This document shows, one piece after another, positions 22,881 through 34,599 of a stretch of DNA of 64,000 nucleotides. Below the pieces are notes generated by a model. It searched no databases and was not told where the DNA came from. It worked only from the letters and a program-made list of their open reading frames with translations. Each line of letters starts with the position of its first letter. Position 1 is the first letter of the stretch. This stretch comes from Strigamia acuminata (taxonomy: Eukaryota > Arthropoda > Chilopoda > Geophilomorpha > Linotaeniidae): assembly GCA_949358305.1 (NCBI GenBank), contig OX442319.1:3844001-3908000 (forward strand), read 5' to 3'. A program made the position numbers and the translations under genes.

Positions 22881-24560
22881 TTTCTTTTGATCAGCGCAAG
22901 TATCCACTTTATGCAAATCCTTGGAAATCATTCTTGCCTCAGGCGACCTCAGGATTCGTTCTAAAAAAAAAAAAACGATTTCCAACGAGTTCCATTTCTT
23001 CATGCACAGAACGAACCGTCCTGCCACGGGAAAAGTTATCAGAGTACGGATAGAACAATGAATATCACAAAAATATCACTAATTCATTCCAGAAACATAA
23101 AATGTATAAATTAGAAATAATAATCATCCCTAATTTCGGGAAAAAGTTAGAAAATAATAAAATAAATAAATTTTTCTGCAATAAATCAATTTTAGATACT
23201 ATAATCATAATAAAATTACTTATTAAATTATGTTAAGTAAAAAATCATAATAAATAAAAATAATAAAAATGAAAAGACACTCTAGAAAATCAAAGTCACT
23301 GAATGTCTGGCTAATAGTTCATCCTAAAGTATCAAAATAAAAATAATGAAAATAAAAATACACTTCACTTATGAGGCACTTATCACTAGTGATGAATTTG
23401 AAGATTTTGCGCAAAAATAAACATTTCTATCAGTTCGTAGAATATCTCACACACTAGGTGAATGATGATGAAACACTAAATTTTCACACAAATTATGGCT
23501 GAAATGTGGTACCAGTTCCTCAACTCACGCTATCGCGGAGGTGTTCAATTAAGCAAATGATGACTTCGAAACTATCAACTTGTTTCCATTCTAACTGTAC
23601 AGGAAATTGTGAATCAGAATCTGTGTTTGGCAAGAGAAAAATTTAAATTAGGATAAACCCAAGTCTTAGGTTTCGCGAATTTCCGATTTAGTAGAAGGTA
23701 GAACATCCCAGACCATTGAATAGAGTGATAAAGACACATTCTGGGGATGATTTGATGATGAATAGAAAATTGTGCAAACAGAAAAAATGTTCGTATGAGA
23801 ATAACACTACACAACAGATGGCCATGAGGCGACTTACCGCCACTCACATTGCCTCTGTGCTTCTGTCCTGTGTATCTTTGCAGAATCGTGCGGCCCCGAA
23901 GGTCGCCATCACGAAGAGAGAGAGAGTCTTTAGAAAGTTCTTTAGAAATTTGTCCATAATCGAATTTTAAAAATGTTCCGTGAAAAAATAGGTTTCTGAA
24001 ATGAGAATAAATGAGAATATAATAATAAATGAGAATATAATAATAAATGAGAATATAATAATAAATGAGAATATAATAATAAATGAGAATATAATAATAA
24101 ATGAGAATATAATAATAAATGAGAATATAATAATAAATGAGAATATAATAATAAATGAGAATATAATAATAAATGAGAATATAATAATAAATGAGAATAT
24201 AATAATAAATGAGAATATAATAATAAATGAGAATATAATAATAAATGAGAATATAATAATAAATGAGAATATAATAATAAATGAGAATATAATAATAAAT
24301 GAGAATATAATAATAAATGAGAATATAATAATAAATGAGAATATAATAATAAATGAGAATATATAAATCAGGTTATTAAATTAAATATCTTACAGGTCCC
24401 AAAACGTCTGGTGTCAAAATTAAAATTAAATATCTTACAGGTCCCAAAACGTCTGGTGTCAAAATTAAGATTAAAAATCTAAAAAACTGTTAAATAAATA
24501 CATGGGTGGGTGATTGTTAAAAAGTAGGTTTCTGAAAAGAGAAATGATTAAAAATGATTA
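22880..24560 (+). repeat. Repeat family module C, left copy
   Basis: It matches about 54700-55900 in inverted orientation, and the 52690-52760 segment inverted at 23820-23930. It therefore skips part of the right-hand version. It contains an 18-bp tandem array absent from the other copies, and a 43-bp direct duplication at about 24383-24468. Confidence 0.8.
24001..24363. repeat. 18-bp tandem array
   Basis: Twenty exact copies of AATGAGAATATAATAATA. The open frame (INENII repeated) is an artefact of an 18-bp unit. The corresponding places near 55520 and 63720 have no array. Confidence 0.97.
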
Positions 24561-24848
24561 GAAAGTAAAATAAAGTATAATTTTTACAATATCTACTCTT
24601 TCATTTAAAATTTTTGGATTCGATTCCATCCATTTCTTCAATTGTGCTGATAAATTATGAGTTTTCTGTTTTTCTTTTTTTAACTCTCTTTTTGCGTCCG
24701 CCAATTCTTTCTGAAGTTGGCATTTTGAGTAAACACTTGTAATTACCACATGGCTTGCGTTCATTTGAAGTCTTTCGATTTTTTCCAACAATAGTTTTTC
24801 ATTCGCCTCTTTGGCGGATTGTCTTTTGTATTCTCGGACGGTGTTCAT
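24558..24848 (-). pseudogene. Coiled-coil peptide encoded in repeat family, 5' truncated
   Basis: The minus-strand frame of 96 codons begins MNTVREYKRQSAKEANEKLL and continues with a heptad-like, lysine- and glutamate-rich stretch (KIERLQM, YSKCQLQKELAD, KRELKKEK), then LKKWM. A clearer relative with an extra N-terminus lies at 55983-56291. I do not recognise the family. The truncated start and varied copies suggest a decaying transposon-borne gene. Confidence 0.4.
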
Positions 24849-24854
24849 AAAAAC

Positions 24855-26237
24855 TAATTTAGCCGTTGTAAAGATGATAAAAAAAATAAAACGCCTCCAA
24901 ACAACAAAATATTCTGTTTATAAATTACTCTGACTGCAACAACAGCCTCAGTCACAGATTCTAACCTACATACAGTAGTTCTTTTCATCGTGGTCTGCAT
25001 TGCAAAGCCAGTTAGCCAGTGGTTGAACAGTTTTTAATCTTGATCTCAACACGCATAATATTATTAATAACTTGGTATTGCATAATTGATAAGGAAAATG
25101 ATTTAGTTTTAGTAGCTCCGCACTAACCATGTGAGAAAACAAGCACAAATCACCAGTTTTACACATTTGTAATACAATTGGGGTACTCTAATTGACACCA
25201 TTTTCCATTAGTAGTAATGGCAAGAATTGCCATTGGGTGGTTCGCCGATGGTACGGCAGCCCGAAAAAACACACAAAAACAAAATACAAAAAAAAAGTAG
25301 TACAAAGTATAAAGATTTCTGTATTTGAACAAACAAAGGGTGTCCTTTGAAGCTTACAAACATAAAAATGTAAATTAATCTAAAAAATGCAAATATTTGA
25401 CAATAGGACGGAATGAAAGTTTCAATATCGGTAGTAAATCTAATGCATTTGCTTTTAAACCAACCCTGGTCTCATCTTCCGGCCATTCGTTTGACTGCAC
25501 GTTTGCTTGACTGTGGGAATGGTTGGCCTGCACACTATATTACTCTCTCAAGACCTTACATTGACGTTTAATGATGATCTGTACTTTTCTTCTAAACTAT
25601 GGGTTTATCACAGCAGATTTTCCAAAACAGACATGCAAGATTAGAAGATAAACAAGTGTGTTCAAATTGGTGTTTTCCAGACAAGATGGAGAGTTAGACT
25701 GACTCATCAACGATAAGTTTCATTTACTTCCAAACATGGTGGTCAATTTATTGGTTTGGTGATCATTGGTCGCATAAAATCAACCACTTCCCGTTGGGGT
25801 GGTGGATGTTTGAGTCTTGTGTTCATATGTAGGTTATACTTATACAGTAGGTGGGTAAATGTTAAGTCTCTCGCCCATGACATCATTGTAAAATCTTACA
25901 ATTCCACAGTAACATTGGGCAAGTAGATCTATTCGTGGCGTCAATCGCGTCGCCAGATTCGAGGTCAGAAACACCACACTTTATTTACGGCACTCTACTA
26001 AAACTGACCACCAGTGTCTTTAAATATGCAAATAAAAGGTCCAAAGTACACTAAATTCGAATCACATTGCTCTATTTCTGGAGTCAATTAAACATCACAA
26101 AATTTCTTCATTATTCTGTAAAACAATTCCTCTGAATTAGATTCTAATTCATTGTTCTTTATGGATTGTCCACTGTTTCACCACCTTGTAGGTTTGGGTA
26201 GAAATATTTGCCCGCAACATTAATGCTGTTACTGGCA
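24855..26237 (+). repeat. Repeat family module A, copy 2
   Basis: A direct copy of 20100-21600. It carries small deletions and is interrupted at its right end by the hAT-type element at 26246; the module resumes at 27769. Confidence 0.85.
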
Positions 26238-26245
26238 GTCTAACT

Positions 26246-27760
26246 CAGGGGTCGGCAAGTAATTTTAAGTGGGGTCTGGATACTATTGAAAATTTTTATT
26301 GAGGTCCAGAAAAAAACACACAAAAACCTTACTAAAAACCTAAGAAAACGAAAAAAACACTTAAAAACCAAACAAACCCCCCAATAAACATACACAACCT
26401 AAAAAATACTAATAAAACCTAAAAAGCAGGAAAAAACAGGAAAAACAAGAAAAAAACACCGAAAAACCAAAGAAACCGAGGGAAAAACGTCGCTAAAACG
26501 TTACAGCGGTCCAAGTTTCGACCTTCCGCGGTCCGCCTGTTGCCGACTGCTGCTCTAATTTATATAGACCATCTGCGGATATGGATTAATCCAGTCTGTT
26601 TCTAAAAATAAAAATAATAAATACCATTAAATTTACTCTCAAACGAATTTGAAAATTGAAACTGGCAGGCAGTGAATGATGGAGGTGGCTTCAACAAAAA
26701 ATGCAACAAAATAATTAATGGCACGCATTATGCGTTTGCTGAAGTCACTGTTCGTTGAAGTCGAACACATTGACGACAATTGCCATAATTATCGGGAAGG
26801 TAGAATGAATCATTAAGATCCAGAAATTTTTTCATTGCTTTGTTTTCAGAAGAAGCAGAAAACTAAAATTGACAGATTGACAAGCATTATAAAGAGACTA
26901 ATTAATGGGATACTTCGAGAGTGCGAGTTGAGTCAAATAGTGGGCTTTTTTAATTCCTTCTTTGTTCTCACTCACTGAAAACTAAAAAAAAAAAAAATTT
27001 AATTAATCAAATAAAAAGAAAAAAGAAAAATGAATTTGCACCAAATAAACATTCATCCCTTTTGAAGCTTTGTAGAAAATTTCTAACTCTTTTATCAATT
27101 TACATTTAATTTTTCTTACTTGTCATGTTGCTGTAAATCTGGGATTAAAAGTAAGGGTAAACTTTCTCTATTCAAGTAGTCTATACAGGGTGTATCAGAA
27201 TTACACTAATCAAAAATTCCAAAAAAAATTTTCCACATGGTTACAACCCCAAAAACAATGGAAGATTTTAAATATCGCGCCTCACGCATATCGCCAACAT
27301 TTGCCAGGTTAAAGCGTAATTCTCAAATAAAAAGACATAAATGATTTGTTTTAGTTTTCCCGGATTTATGGATTTTTTTGTGATTTTGCGCTAAAACCTG
27401 GCAAATATGGGCGATATGCGTGACACGCTATTTGAAATCTTACATTGTTTTTGGGGTTGTAACCATGTGGGAAATTTTTTTTGGAATTTTTGATTAGTAG
27501 AAATGTGATCTCCTGGTACCCCTCTATACCCCCTGTTTCTGTGTAACATGAATTCTGATACACCCTGTATATGCAGTGTTTCTCGATGCCAACTTCCTTA
27601 TGAGTCGAATACAACAAATTTCTATATTCATGATCAGTTGATCACTACCGGTTGGGATTAAATTAATGAAATAGAAAATAATAAATAAAAATAGAAATGA
27701 GAGTTAAAATCCCAAAATGGCGGCGAAGTGGCTTTCTCCGACGCCTGTTGCCGACCGCTG
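26246..27760. mobile_element. Composite hAT-type insertion, target duplication GTCTAACT
   Basis: The left end is CAGGGGTCGGCAAG and the right end is the inverse of CAGCGGTCGGCAAC. The 8-bp duplication GTCTAACT is exact (26238-26245 and 27761-27768), and the uninterrupted copy of the module has no insert at this place. Inside, another right-type end (TTGCCGACTGCTG) closes a 307-bp unit at 26552. Sequence from the end of module B (matching about 30535-30935) and a TA-type MITE follow before the final end. Confidence 0.75.
27186..27567. mobile_element. TA-target MITE, 382 bp
   Basis: The ends are CAGGGTGTATCAGAATT and its inverse, flanked by TA. The arms are long inverted repeats, and the right arm has about 55 extra bases (27500-27555). 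The outermost CAGGGTG is shared with the element at 13161. Confidence 0.85.
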
Positions 27761-27861
27761 GTCTAACTTTTCACCAAATGTTAAAGGTTAAAGCACCATC
27801 TATGTCTACTATAATAAACCCAGGAGTTTTAGTTAGAGCTAAAGTTGAGCTTACAAACCTT

Positions 27862-28672
27862 TTCCTTTATTTTTAAAGGCTTTTATTTAACTTGACTTGA
27901 ACGTTTGTTTGTGTCAACGTCCGGTCACGTGACCTGTAATGTAATGTTTCAACTTCCGGTACTTCTGGTTTGTGTAATGTCCTAAAAAAATAAATTAAAA
28001 AATTAATCGTAAGTTTGGAAGGTAGACTTTTCCGGTGCAGTTTTTGGTCTGCTTTCCATTTATAACGATAAAATTAATATTAAAACTAGTTAAAAGGGAG
28101 AAAAAACTAAATTATGGCGAAATGTAACAAAAAACAGCGCCACCTGGCGGATCCCGTAAGCAATAATGGAGGCAGAAATGTTAGTTGCGAACGGAAAAAT
28201 GCTCATTTCTATCTCGAAATGAGATTTGTAAATTTTGAAATCAGTCTCATTCGACTGGAAATCAAAATCTGCACCTGTCTGTATCTTTTATTTTTCAATT
28301 TGGTCAAGAAAAAGTACCGTTACGATCCACCAAAGTCGGCAACCGCATGGCAAATTTGGTGGGAAATTTGAAAAAGACTAATTTTTAAAACTGAACAATT
28401 TGAATATTTAAATAAGGTTTCCTACGTGTAATTTGCCGCTGAAAACGATGGCGTCGTTACTTTTTGGATTAAATGTAGTTAAAAAGGAGAAAACAGCTAA
28501 TTACGGCCAACATTGAACAAACCAGAGCGCCACCTGGCAGAGTAAGTAACTGTCCGGTCAGGTCACGTGACTGTAATTTTGCACATAAGGAAATTCGAAT
28601 GAAATTAAATACTTTGATCCTCTTTTATTATTAAATGTAGTTAAAAGTTAAAAGCCTTTTTTCAAAAACATA
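27862..28672 (+). repeat. Repeat module F, copy 1, inserted in module B region
   Basis: It matches 51187-51905 in direct orientation. Both ends carry AAGGCTTTT in inverted orientation, so it may itself be a MITE. The uninterrupted module (21660-21680) lacks it. It holds two copies of a GCGCCACCTGGC motif (28137-28150 and 28527-28540). Confidence 0.75.
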
Positions 28673-28772
28673 GTTTTTTTGTTTTACTTGTTTTTCTAAC
28701 TGAAACTTACTGCCTACTGCTAGAACAGTACCACATCCAACCAAATGGCTTGCTGCGACCTGGTGTCCAGAG

Positions 28773-29354
28773 TAGGCTTGTGCGATTAATTTTTGTCGCG
28801 AATGCGATTGCGATATTGGATTGTTGCGATTTTTTTGCGATATATTGCATTCGCGATATATCGCGATATAATCGCAATAATCGCAATAATCGCAATAATC
28901 GCAATATTCGCAATAATTCGCAATAATTCGCAATAATTCGCAATAATCGCAATAATTTGCAATAATCGCAATATCAAGATATCGCAATATCGCAAGATAA
29001 CGCAATTTATCGCAATTGATTGAATTTATTTACAGAAAAAAGTTTATTTAAAAGCAAATTGAAGTAACAAATGTGAAAAGAAAAGAAAATTTAGCATTGT
29101 TGGTCCACCCACACTCCATCTATATGCGACTTTTGTTAAATTGCAATAATCGCAATAATTCGCAATAATTCGCAATAATTCGCAATAATTCGCAATAATT
29201 CGCAATAATTCGCAATAATTCGCAATAATTCGCAATAATTCGCAATAATTCGCAAGTGCGATATATCGCAAACAACAGCTAGTGAATTAAATAGCTGCGA
29301 TATTCAACCAAAAAAAAATCGCATTGCGATTAATTGCAAATTCGCACATGCCTA
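28773..29354. mobile_element. hAT-type MITE rich in CGCAATAATT repeats
   Basis: The ends are TAGGCTTGTGCGATTAAT and the inverse of TAGGCATGTGCGAATT. The 8-bp duplication GTCCAGAG flanks it (28765-28772 and 29355-29362), and the intact site is seen at 21757-21764. Its interior consists largely of 10-11-bp units CGCAATAATT and CGATAT palindromes. Confidence 0.88.
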
Positions 29355-30338
29355 GTCCAGAGCATTGCCTCTTTTCATCCATAACTGGGACATATTGGAA
29401 ACATATCAATCAAATCATAAAAATAACTACCATACCTACCTACTTGCCTACTTTATGCAATATATCAGATCATAAATGTTGTGTGGGGAAATTATTTACT
29501 AGTAGCAGTTTTACTTGTTAATGTGGAATTGCACACTTTTTTTCTCACAATTATTTAGACAATTGAAACATTTTGCTTTCTGACAAGTAAGGACAATTCT
29601 GGAACAGGCTGTAACTGTTTCTGTTTCATTTAAATAATAATGATATTATTATTATAGTGTTTATCGATAAACACTTAAATCTGTCCAATCAAATAATTAC
29701 TACATCCAATAACTCAATTAAACCTATACCTACTTGTATCTATCATACAATTAACACTTGTCTCAGCTCTATCTTCAGGAGTGAATAAACACTGTCTTTT
29801 GCTCCTCCGCCAGGACAAACACGTTGGTGGTGTTAATGGTGTTGGTGATGTTGGTGGCATTAGTGGCGATGGGGAGTCGGCAACCTCAATGGTCATCAGT
29901 CCGTCTATGAGAATGTAAAGACAACCAGTTATGTTGAATGTAGTTACAAGACTGACTTTCTTCCAATTACAAAGATAAAAGCAGAACAAATCAAGATAAT
30001 ACAGAACCAATCAGGAACTGGTCAAGACTGACCGCCAGGGGGAGCGCTATGCTCACACCGTCGACTAACTTTTAAGTTAAAATACTAGCTAATTAATTTA
30101 CAGTGAGCATTTCGTGTTATAAGTGACTTAGCACCAGCCCTATCATCTAGTGCAGCGGCGTCCAGCCTTTTTGCTTTCCCGGGCCACATTGGAAGAAGAG
30201 GAATTTTGTCTTGAGCCACATAAAATTCCAATAAGAACAATTCTATTTTAAAAAAAAATTACACTAGGGGGCACAGATTGTATGCCAGTTGACCTTGGGA
30301 ATGATGCTAGGGTCGATTTTCTTATTTGGCAAGCGTCA

Positions 30339-30600
30339 CTAAGACCTTTGGTTCGTTATCTTGATCCCATGCATGTTTGTGTCTTTGGCCAATAACTTGA
30401 TACCTTGGTAGTAGAAGTGTGCATAGTCTTTATGCCATGAAGAAAATTTAGAGGAATTAGTGCTTGTTCCAATTGCGTTTACAAACTTTATATTTTTGTC
30501 ATGATAGGCTAATCTAAACTTACTCATTCCCTCTAATTTATACAGACCATCTGTAAGTTTGGCAAATAATATACATTTGGAATCATTCGATGTGAACTAA
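30339..30600 (-). pseudogene. Copia pre-integrase fragment in module B
   Basis: The minus-strand frame reads SNDSKCILFAKLTDGLYKLEG and later WHKDYAHFYYQGIKLLAKD, ending in a stop after HGIKITNQ. The layout (LYKLEG, then W-H-x(5)-H, then a leucine-rich helix) matches the GAG-pre-integrase zinc region of Ty1/copia Pol. The homologous stretch in the right-hand copy is at about 56740-56830 on the plus strand and is interrupted by a TGA. It is a decayed relic, not related closely to copia-A or copia-B. Confidence 0.6.
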
Positions 30601-31734
30601 GTCCTTATACTCTTCTTTCTTCCACTCCATTTGAAATTTTAAGTATGGGCTAATGCAGTCTGTTTCTAAAAATAAAAACAATAAGCTTAAATACCGTACC
30701 ATTAAACTTACTCTCAAACAAATTTGAAAATCGAAACCGGCAGCAGCCGCCTCGCCATCCCAAAACGTCACATCAACAAAAACCGGCGGCCCAAAAATAC
30801 GGTCGAAGGCAAATGACGGAGGTGGCTTCAACACAAAAATGCAACAAAATAATTAATGGCACACAATTATGCGTTCACTGAAGTCATTGTCCGCTGATGT
30901 AACACATCGACGACAATTGCGCCATAATTATCGGCGCTATGAACTAAAACGCTGATCCAAGAAATTAATGCTCTGCAGAAGGTTAACAGGTCTGAAATAA
31001 CCTCTGATACATGATTAGAGAGGAGGAAAAGGTAGAAGGAATTATTAAGATCTAGAAATAAATGAAAAGTTAGAGGTAAGATTGATAGATCGATAGATTG
31101 CGCAACCGAATGGTAAAAGATCTTATATAAATATAACAGTTGTACAAAAGGAACTTGGAGTTTTCAAACATCAAAAGCCCGAGTCTGATGGTTTCCACTT
31201 AAAGAACTCTGAGCGAACCTGCACCATGCACAATAATATGTGCAATTACATCATAAATTTAACCCTAAAGGACTATTTTGTGACACAATTTTTCACAATT
31301 ACCAATAATTGTCCATAAAATTCTTTCAACTGATTAGCAAGTGTAGTCGGTATTTGGCAGCGAATGAGTTTACACCAAAACTTGTCAATGGTTACATAAG
31401 GACTTGACTCCAAATGGACATTTAATCCTGTTCTTGGTGATTGTAAAATCGAAGGCTAAAATCTTCGTTAAAAAGTTGGTTTTCTGAAATGAGAAATGAA
31501 GATGTATGATTAAAAATTAAATCAACTACGGAGTATAATTTAACCTAGGTGAGAAAGGACCACGTAATTAATAAGGTTTTGCATGGAATAAAGGGGACTC
31601 ACTATTTACTTAAAATAATACCAATGTCTTTATTAAACTTAAAGTCAAATGATAACTCAATCAAATAATAAAATTCTATTGGATAAGAAAGAATACACTT
31701 TAAATAATAACACTAGAAATATGTCGGAGTATGA

Positions 31735-31768
31735 ATAACACTTGATTTATATATAAATCAAGTGTTAT
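31735..31768. repeat. Perfect 34-bp palindrome
   Basis: The half-site is ATAACACTTGATTTATA, followed at once by its exact inverse. It can form a cruciform or hairpin. Confidence 0.9.
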
Positions 31769-31873
31769 AATTATAATTATAATTATAATGCCTAATCTAA
31801 GATGCCATGTCATTCACTGACTGACAACCTCAGACTTCGGCTAACTCGAGAGAACTGAGAACTTTAGCTCTCT

Positions 31874-31990
31874 TTAGTTATTAAGAAAACTTGGGTGATT
31901 GTCACAAATAGACGAGGCGGATTGTCTCTTATATTCTCTGAAGGTGTTCACAAATACTTCGATTATTCTCGGGACATTTCTGATCGCCAT
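31874..31990 (-). pseudogene. Short repeat-encoded peptide copy
   Basis: A 38-codon frame beginning MAIRNVPRIIEVFVNTFREY and containing KRQSAS, then a stop. It is a further copy of the peptide at 55983. Confidence 0.35.
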
Positions 31991-32473
31991 TTCTTGTGAT
32001 CACTTGGGAATCGTTCTTGCTTTAGGCAATCGTTCTTGGGAATCGTTCTTGCTTTAGGCAATCGTTCTTGGGAATCGTTCTTTTTTTTTTCTTTTTTTTT
32101 AGAACAATTCCCAAGGATTCGCATAGTGGGGTCACGAAATCCGAATCGCATTTTATGCAAATGAGTCCCCAGCATGTGCCGGTGTTGAGGGAGCAAGGGG
32201 GCCTGACGATTTCGCGTCTGCAAGGCAGAAACATTCGGATTATGAGAGGAGTGAGTAGGTGAAATACGCTAACGAGACCTTGTGTGCGGCGCACGAGGTG
32301 TTGGACCGTTTGGTGATGATGATGCGGCAGATGGAGTCTATTGATGCGGGGATGATCGACGAGAACGTCGGATGTCAACGGTGCCAATGCCAGCAAATAT
32401 TGTTGGCGACGTGCGACTAAACTAACATAGACATAAACTAACACTAGAAATAAACTAATACGAGAAATAAACT

Positions 32474-34114
32474 TGTGACGGTGACGACCACAACTCCTAT
32501 CGCATGATAGTACCGGGTATAAGTCGCGTGAATAAGTGATTAAAATACGAGATAATAAAGACAACAGAGTTTCTCAAAACGTGACATTTATTGTTACTAA
32601 ACAATATAATCAATCCTAAAAGTTATACAAATTCTAATGCCGACATTTGGCAAGTTAAATACAAGTTAAACTATACATGAAATTGGCTGTAAAACAGCCC
32701 TGAAATAATATGATTACGGTTATTGGTGATCCGGGGTTCGGGAACGGCAAAATGCCCGCTCGACCGAGTTAAAAGATGTCATCTACGCGTAGCCGGGCTG
32801 GCTGTGTTCTCGCGGCTTCCGTCGGCGCTTCATAATCGTGGAACTGGTTCCTTCACGTTCCTGGTTCGTATCGTGTAATGCTTCTTGGTTCGATCCGAGA
32901 GGTGCGGTTGACTCATGTGCACCGCCACAACTAGGGTTGGAAATTGGTAATGAATAAATGAAGTCATTTATTCTTCAAGGTTCCACTTCTGAATTATGAT
33001 TAATTCGGGACGTTGTGAGTTTAATAAATTAACTCAATAAATTGTATTCAATTTATTGTTACGAATTTGATTCGTCATACAGTGAAATAAGTCTCGTGAC
33101 TTACTTCGGTTGTTTACTTGTTGTCAAGTTCAAACAATTAAGTTTTATTATCGACTGTCGAAATAAAATAGGGTTAACATCGCAACACACAATTGCCGTC
33201 AAAGTTCGCCTTGCTGAGCAGAACAGTATCGCGCGTGCCCTAAATAACAGTGCGGTGAGAGACGGCACTGGTACTCAGGGGGATATAGCCCGCAGTTCTG
33301 CACAACAGAATTAATCACCCGAGATACTACTCATAAGTAGACTGCTTTGGCACCATCACCGAAGAGATATAACTTTCCCAAACACATAGTGCTACTGGCG
33401 GTTACTACATGTTTTGCATGCAGACTGCTTTGGCACCATCAAGTGATGGAGTCAATCTCTTGCAGTAACAGTGCTACTGACGGTTACTAAATACTTTGGT
33501 ATCACACGTGATTCTATTGTCCGACCACGAGGATACTTATGCGGGAGGCTTTCTCCTCGGCAAGACCGTTTGACGGAAACATGAACAGTCCGAACTTCGT
33601 CTTCAGTTGACGGGGGTTGCATGGCTCAGCAGAGCCATGCTATGCATAGTCCGGTAGGACCATGCCCTGAGTAAGAAACAGTTATTTGACATGCGGAACA
33701 TACCAAATAACCAGAAATCAAGAACTGGTTAACTTCCTGTTGTCAGGGAGTTTTATACTCGGTGGGATTAAGTTCCACCAATCTCGTATCGCAGGAAGTG
33801 GATACGGAGATGCAAATTGGGATTATGCTAATCTTTTAGCACAAACCGGAACTGGATACCGGGGACAGGAAATGGATACACAGAACGGAAATACATTCGA
33901 AACTGTGTTTCTCGTCATGTATCCGCGATAAAGCAAGAATACCTGCTTTACTTTATTGAATAATGATAATATATCTTTATATTATCGGTCTAAATTACAT
34001 TTAGTCATAACAAACATAACAATATGTTTGTGAACCATTTCTATGGGAAATAGTAAGTTCGAGGTTGAATTTGCCGCTAGTACTAGTGGCGCCATCTATT
34101 GCTAATTTGTCACA
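32474..34114 (-). mobile_element. Solo LTR, 1641 bp, target duplication AACT
   Basis: The ends are TGTGACGG at 32474 and GTCACA at 34114, flanked by AACT on both sides (32470-32473 and 34115-34118). The flanks on both sides are remnants of the same ATAAACTAACAC repeat. An AATAAA on the minus strand near 32590 favours minus orientation. It contains two imperfect copies of a segment starting AGACTGCTTTGGCACCATCA (33340 and 33420). Confidence 0.8.
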
Positions 34115-34154
34115 AACTAACAATTAACAAGATGAAAGAAGAAAAAAAACACGA

Positions 34155-34592
34155 AAAATAAACTAACACTACTGTAGAAATGAAATAACACTACTGTAGA
34201 AATAAACTAACACTACTGTAGAAATAAACTAACACTACTGTAGAAATAAACTAACACTACTGTAGAAATAAACTAACACTACTGTAGAAATAAACTAACA
34301 CTACTGTAGAAATAAACTAACACTACTGTAGAAATAAACTAACACTACTGTAGAAATAAACTAACACTACTGTAGAAATAAACTAACACTACTGTAGAAA
34401 TAAACTAACACTACTGTAGAAATAAACTAACACTACTGTAGAAATAAACTAACACTACTGTAGAAATAAACTAACACTACTGTAGAAATAAACTAACACT
34501 ACTGTAGAAATAAACTAACACTACTGTAGAAATAAACTAACACTACTGTAGAAATAAACTAACACTACTGTAGAAATAAACTAACAATACTG
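34155..34592. repeat. 22-bp tandem array
   Basis: About twenty copies of a 22-bp unit that contains ACTAACACTACTGTAG. A looser form of the same unit lies at 32420-32473, on the other side of the solo LTR. Confidence 0.95.
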
Positions 34593-34599
34593 TACATCT

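Larger units (their letters stand above)
28673..30930 (+). repeat. Repeat family module B, copy 2
   Basis: A direct copy of 21680-22800, enlarged by the MITE at 28773-29354 and by about 150 bp near 29900-30058. It keeps more of the coding remnant than the other copies. Confidence 0.8.
30931..32473. other. Mixed repeat-derived sequence without a clear gene
   Basis: It contains module C-like pieces (31470-31500 and 31900-32120), a 34-bp palindrome, and a plus-strand open stretch at 32266-32418 that reads CAAHEVLDRLVMMMRQMESI and ends GCQRCQCQQ. The latter is open for about 52 codons but has no start and no family I recognise. Confidence 0.4.
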
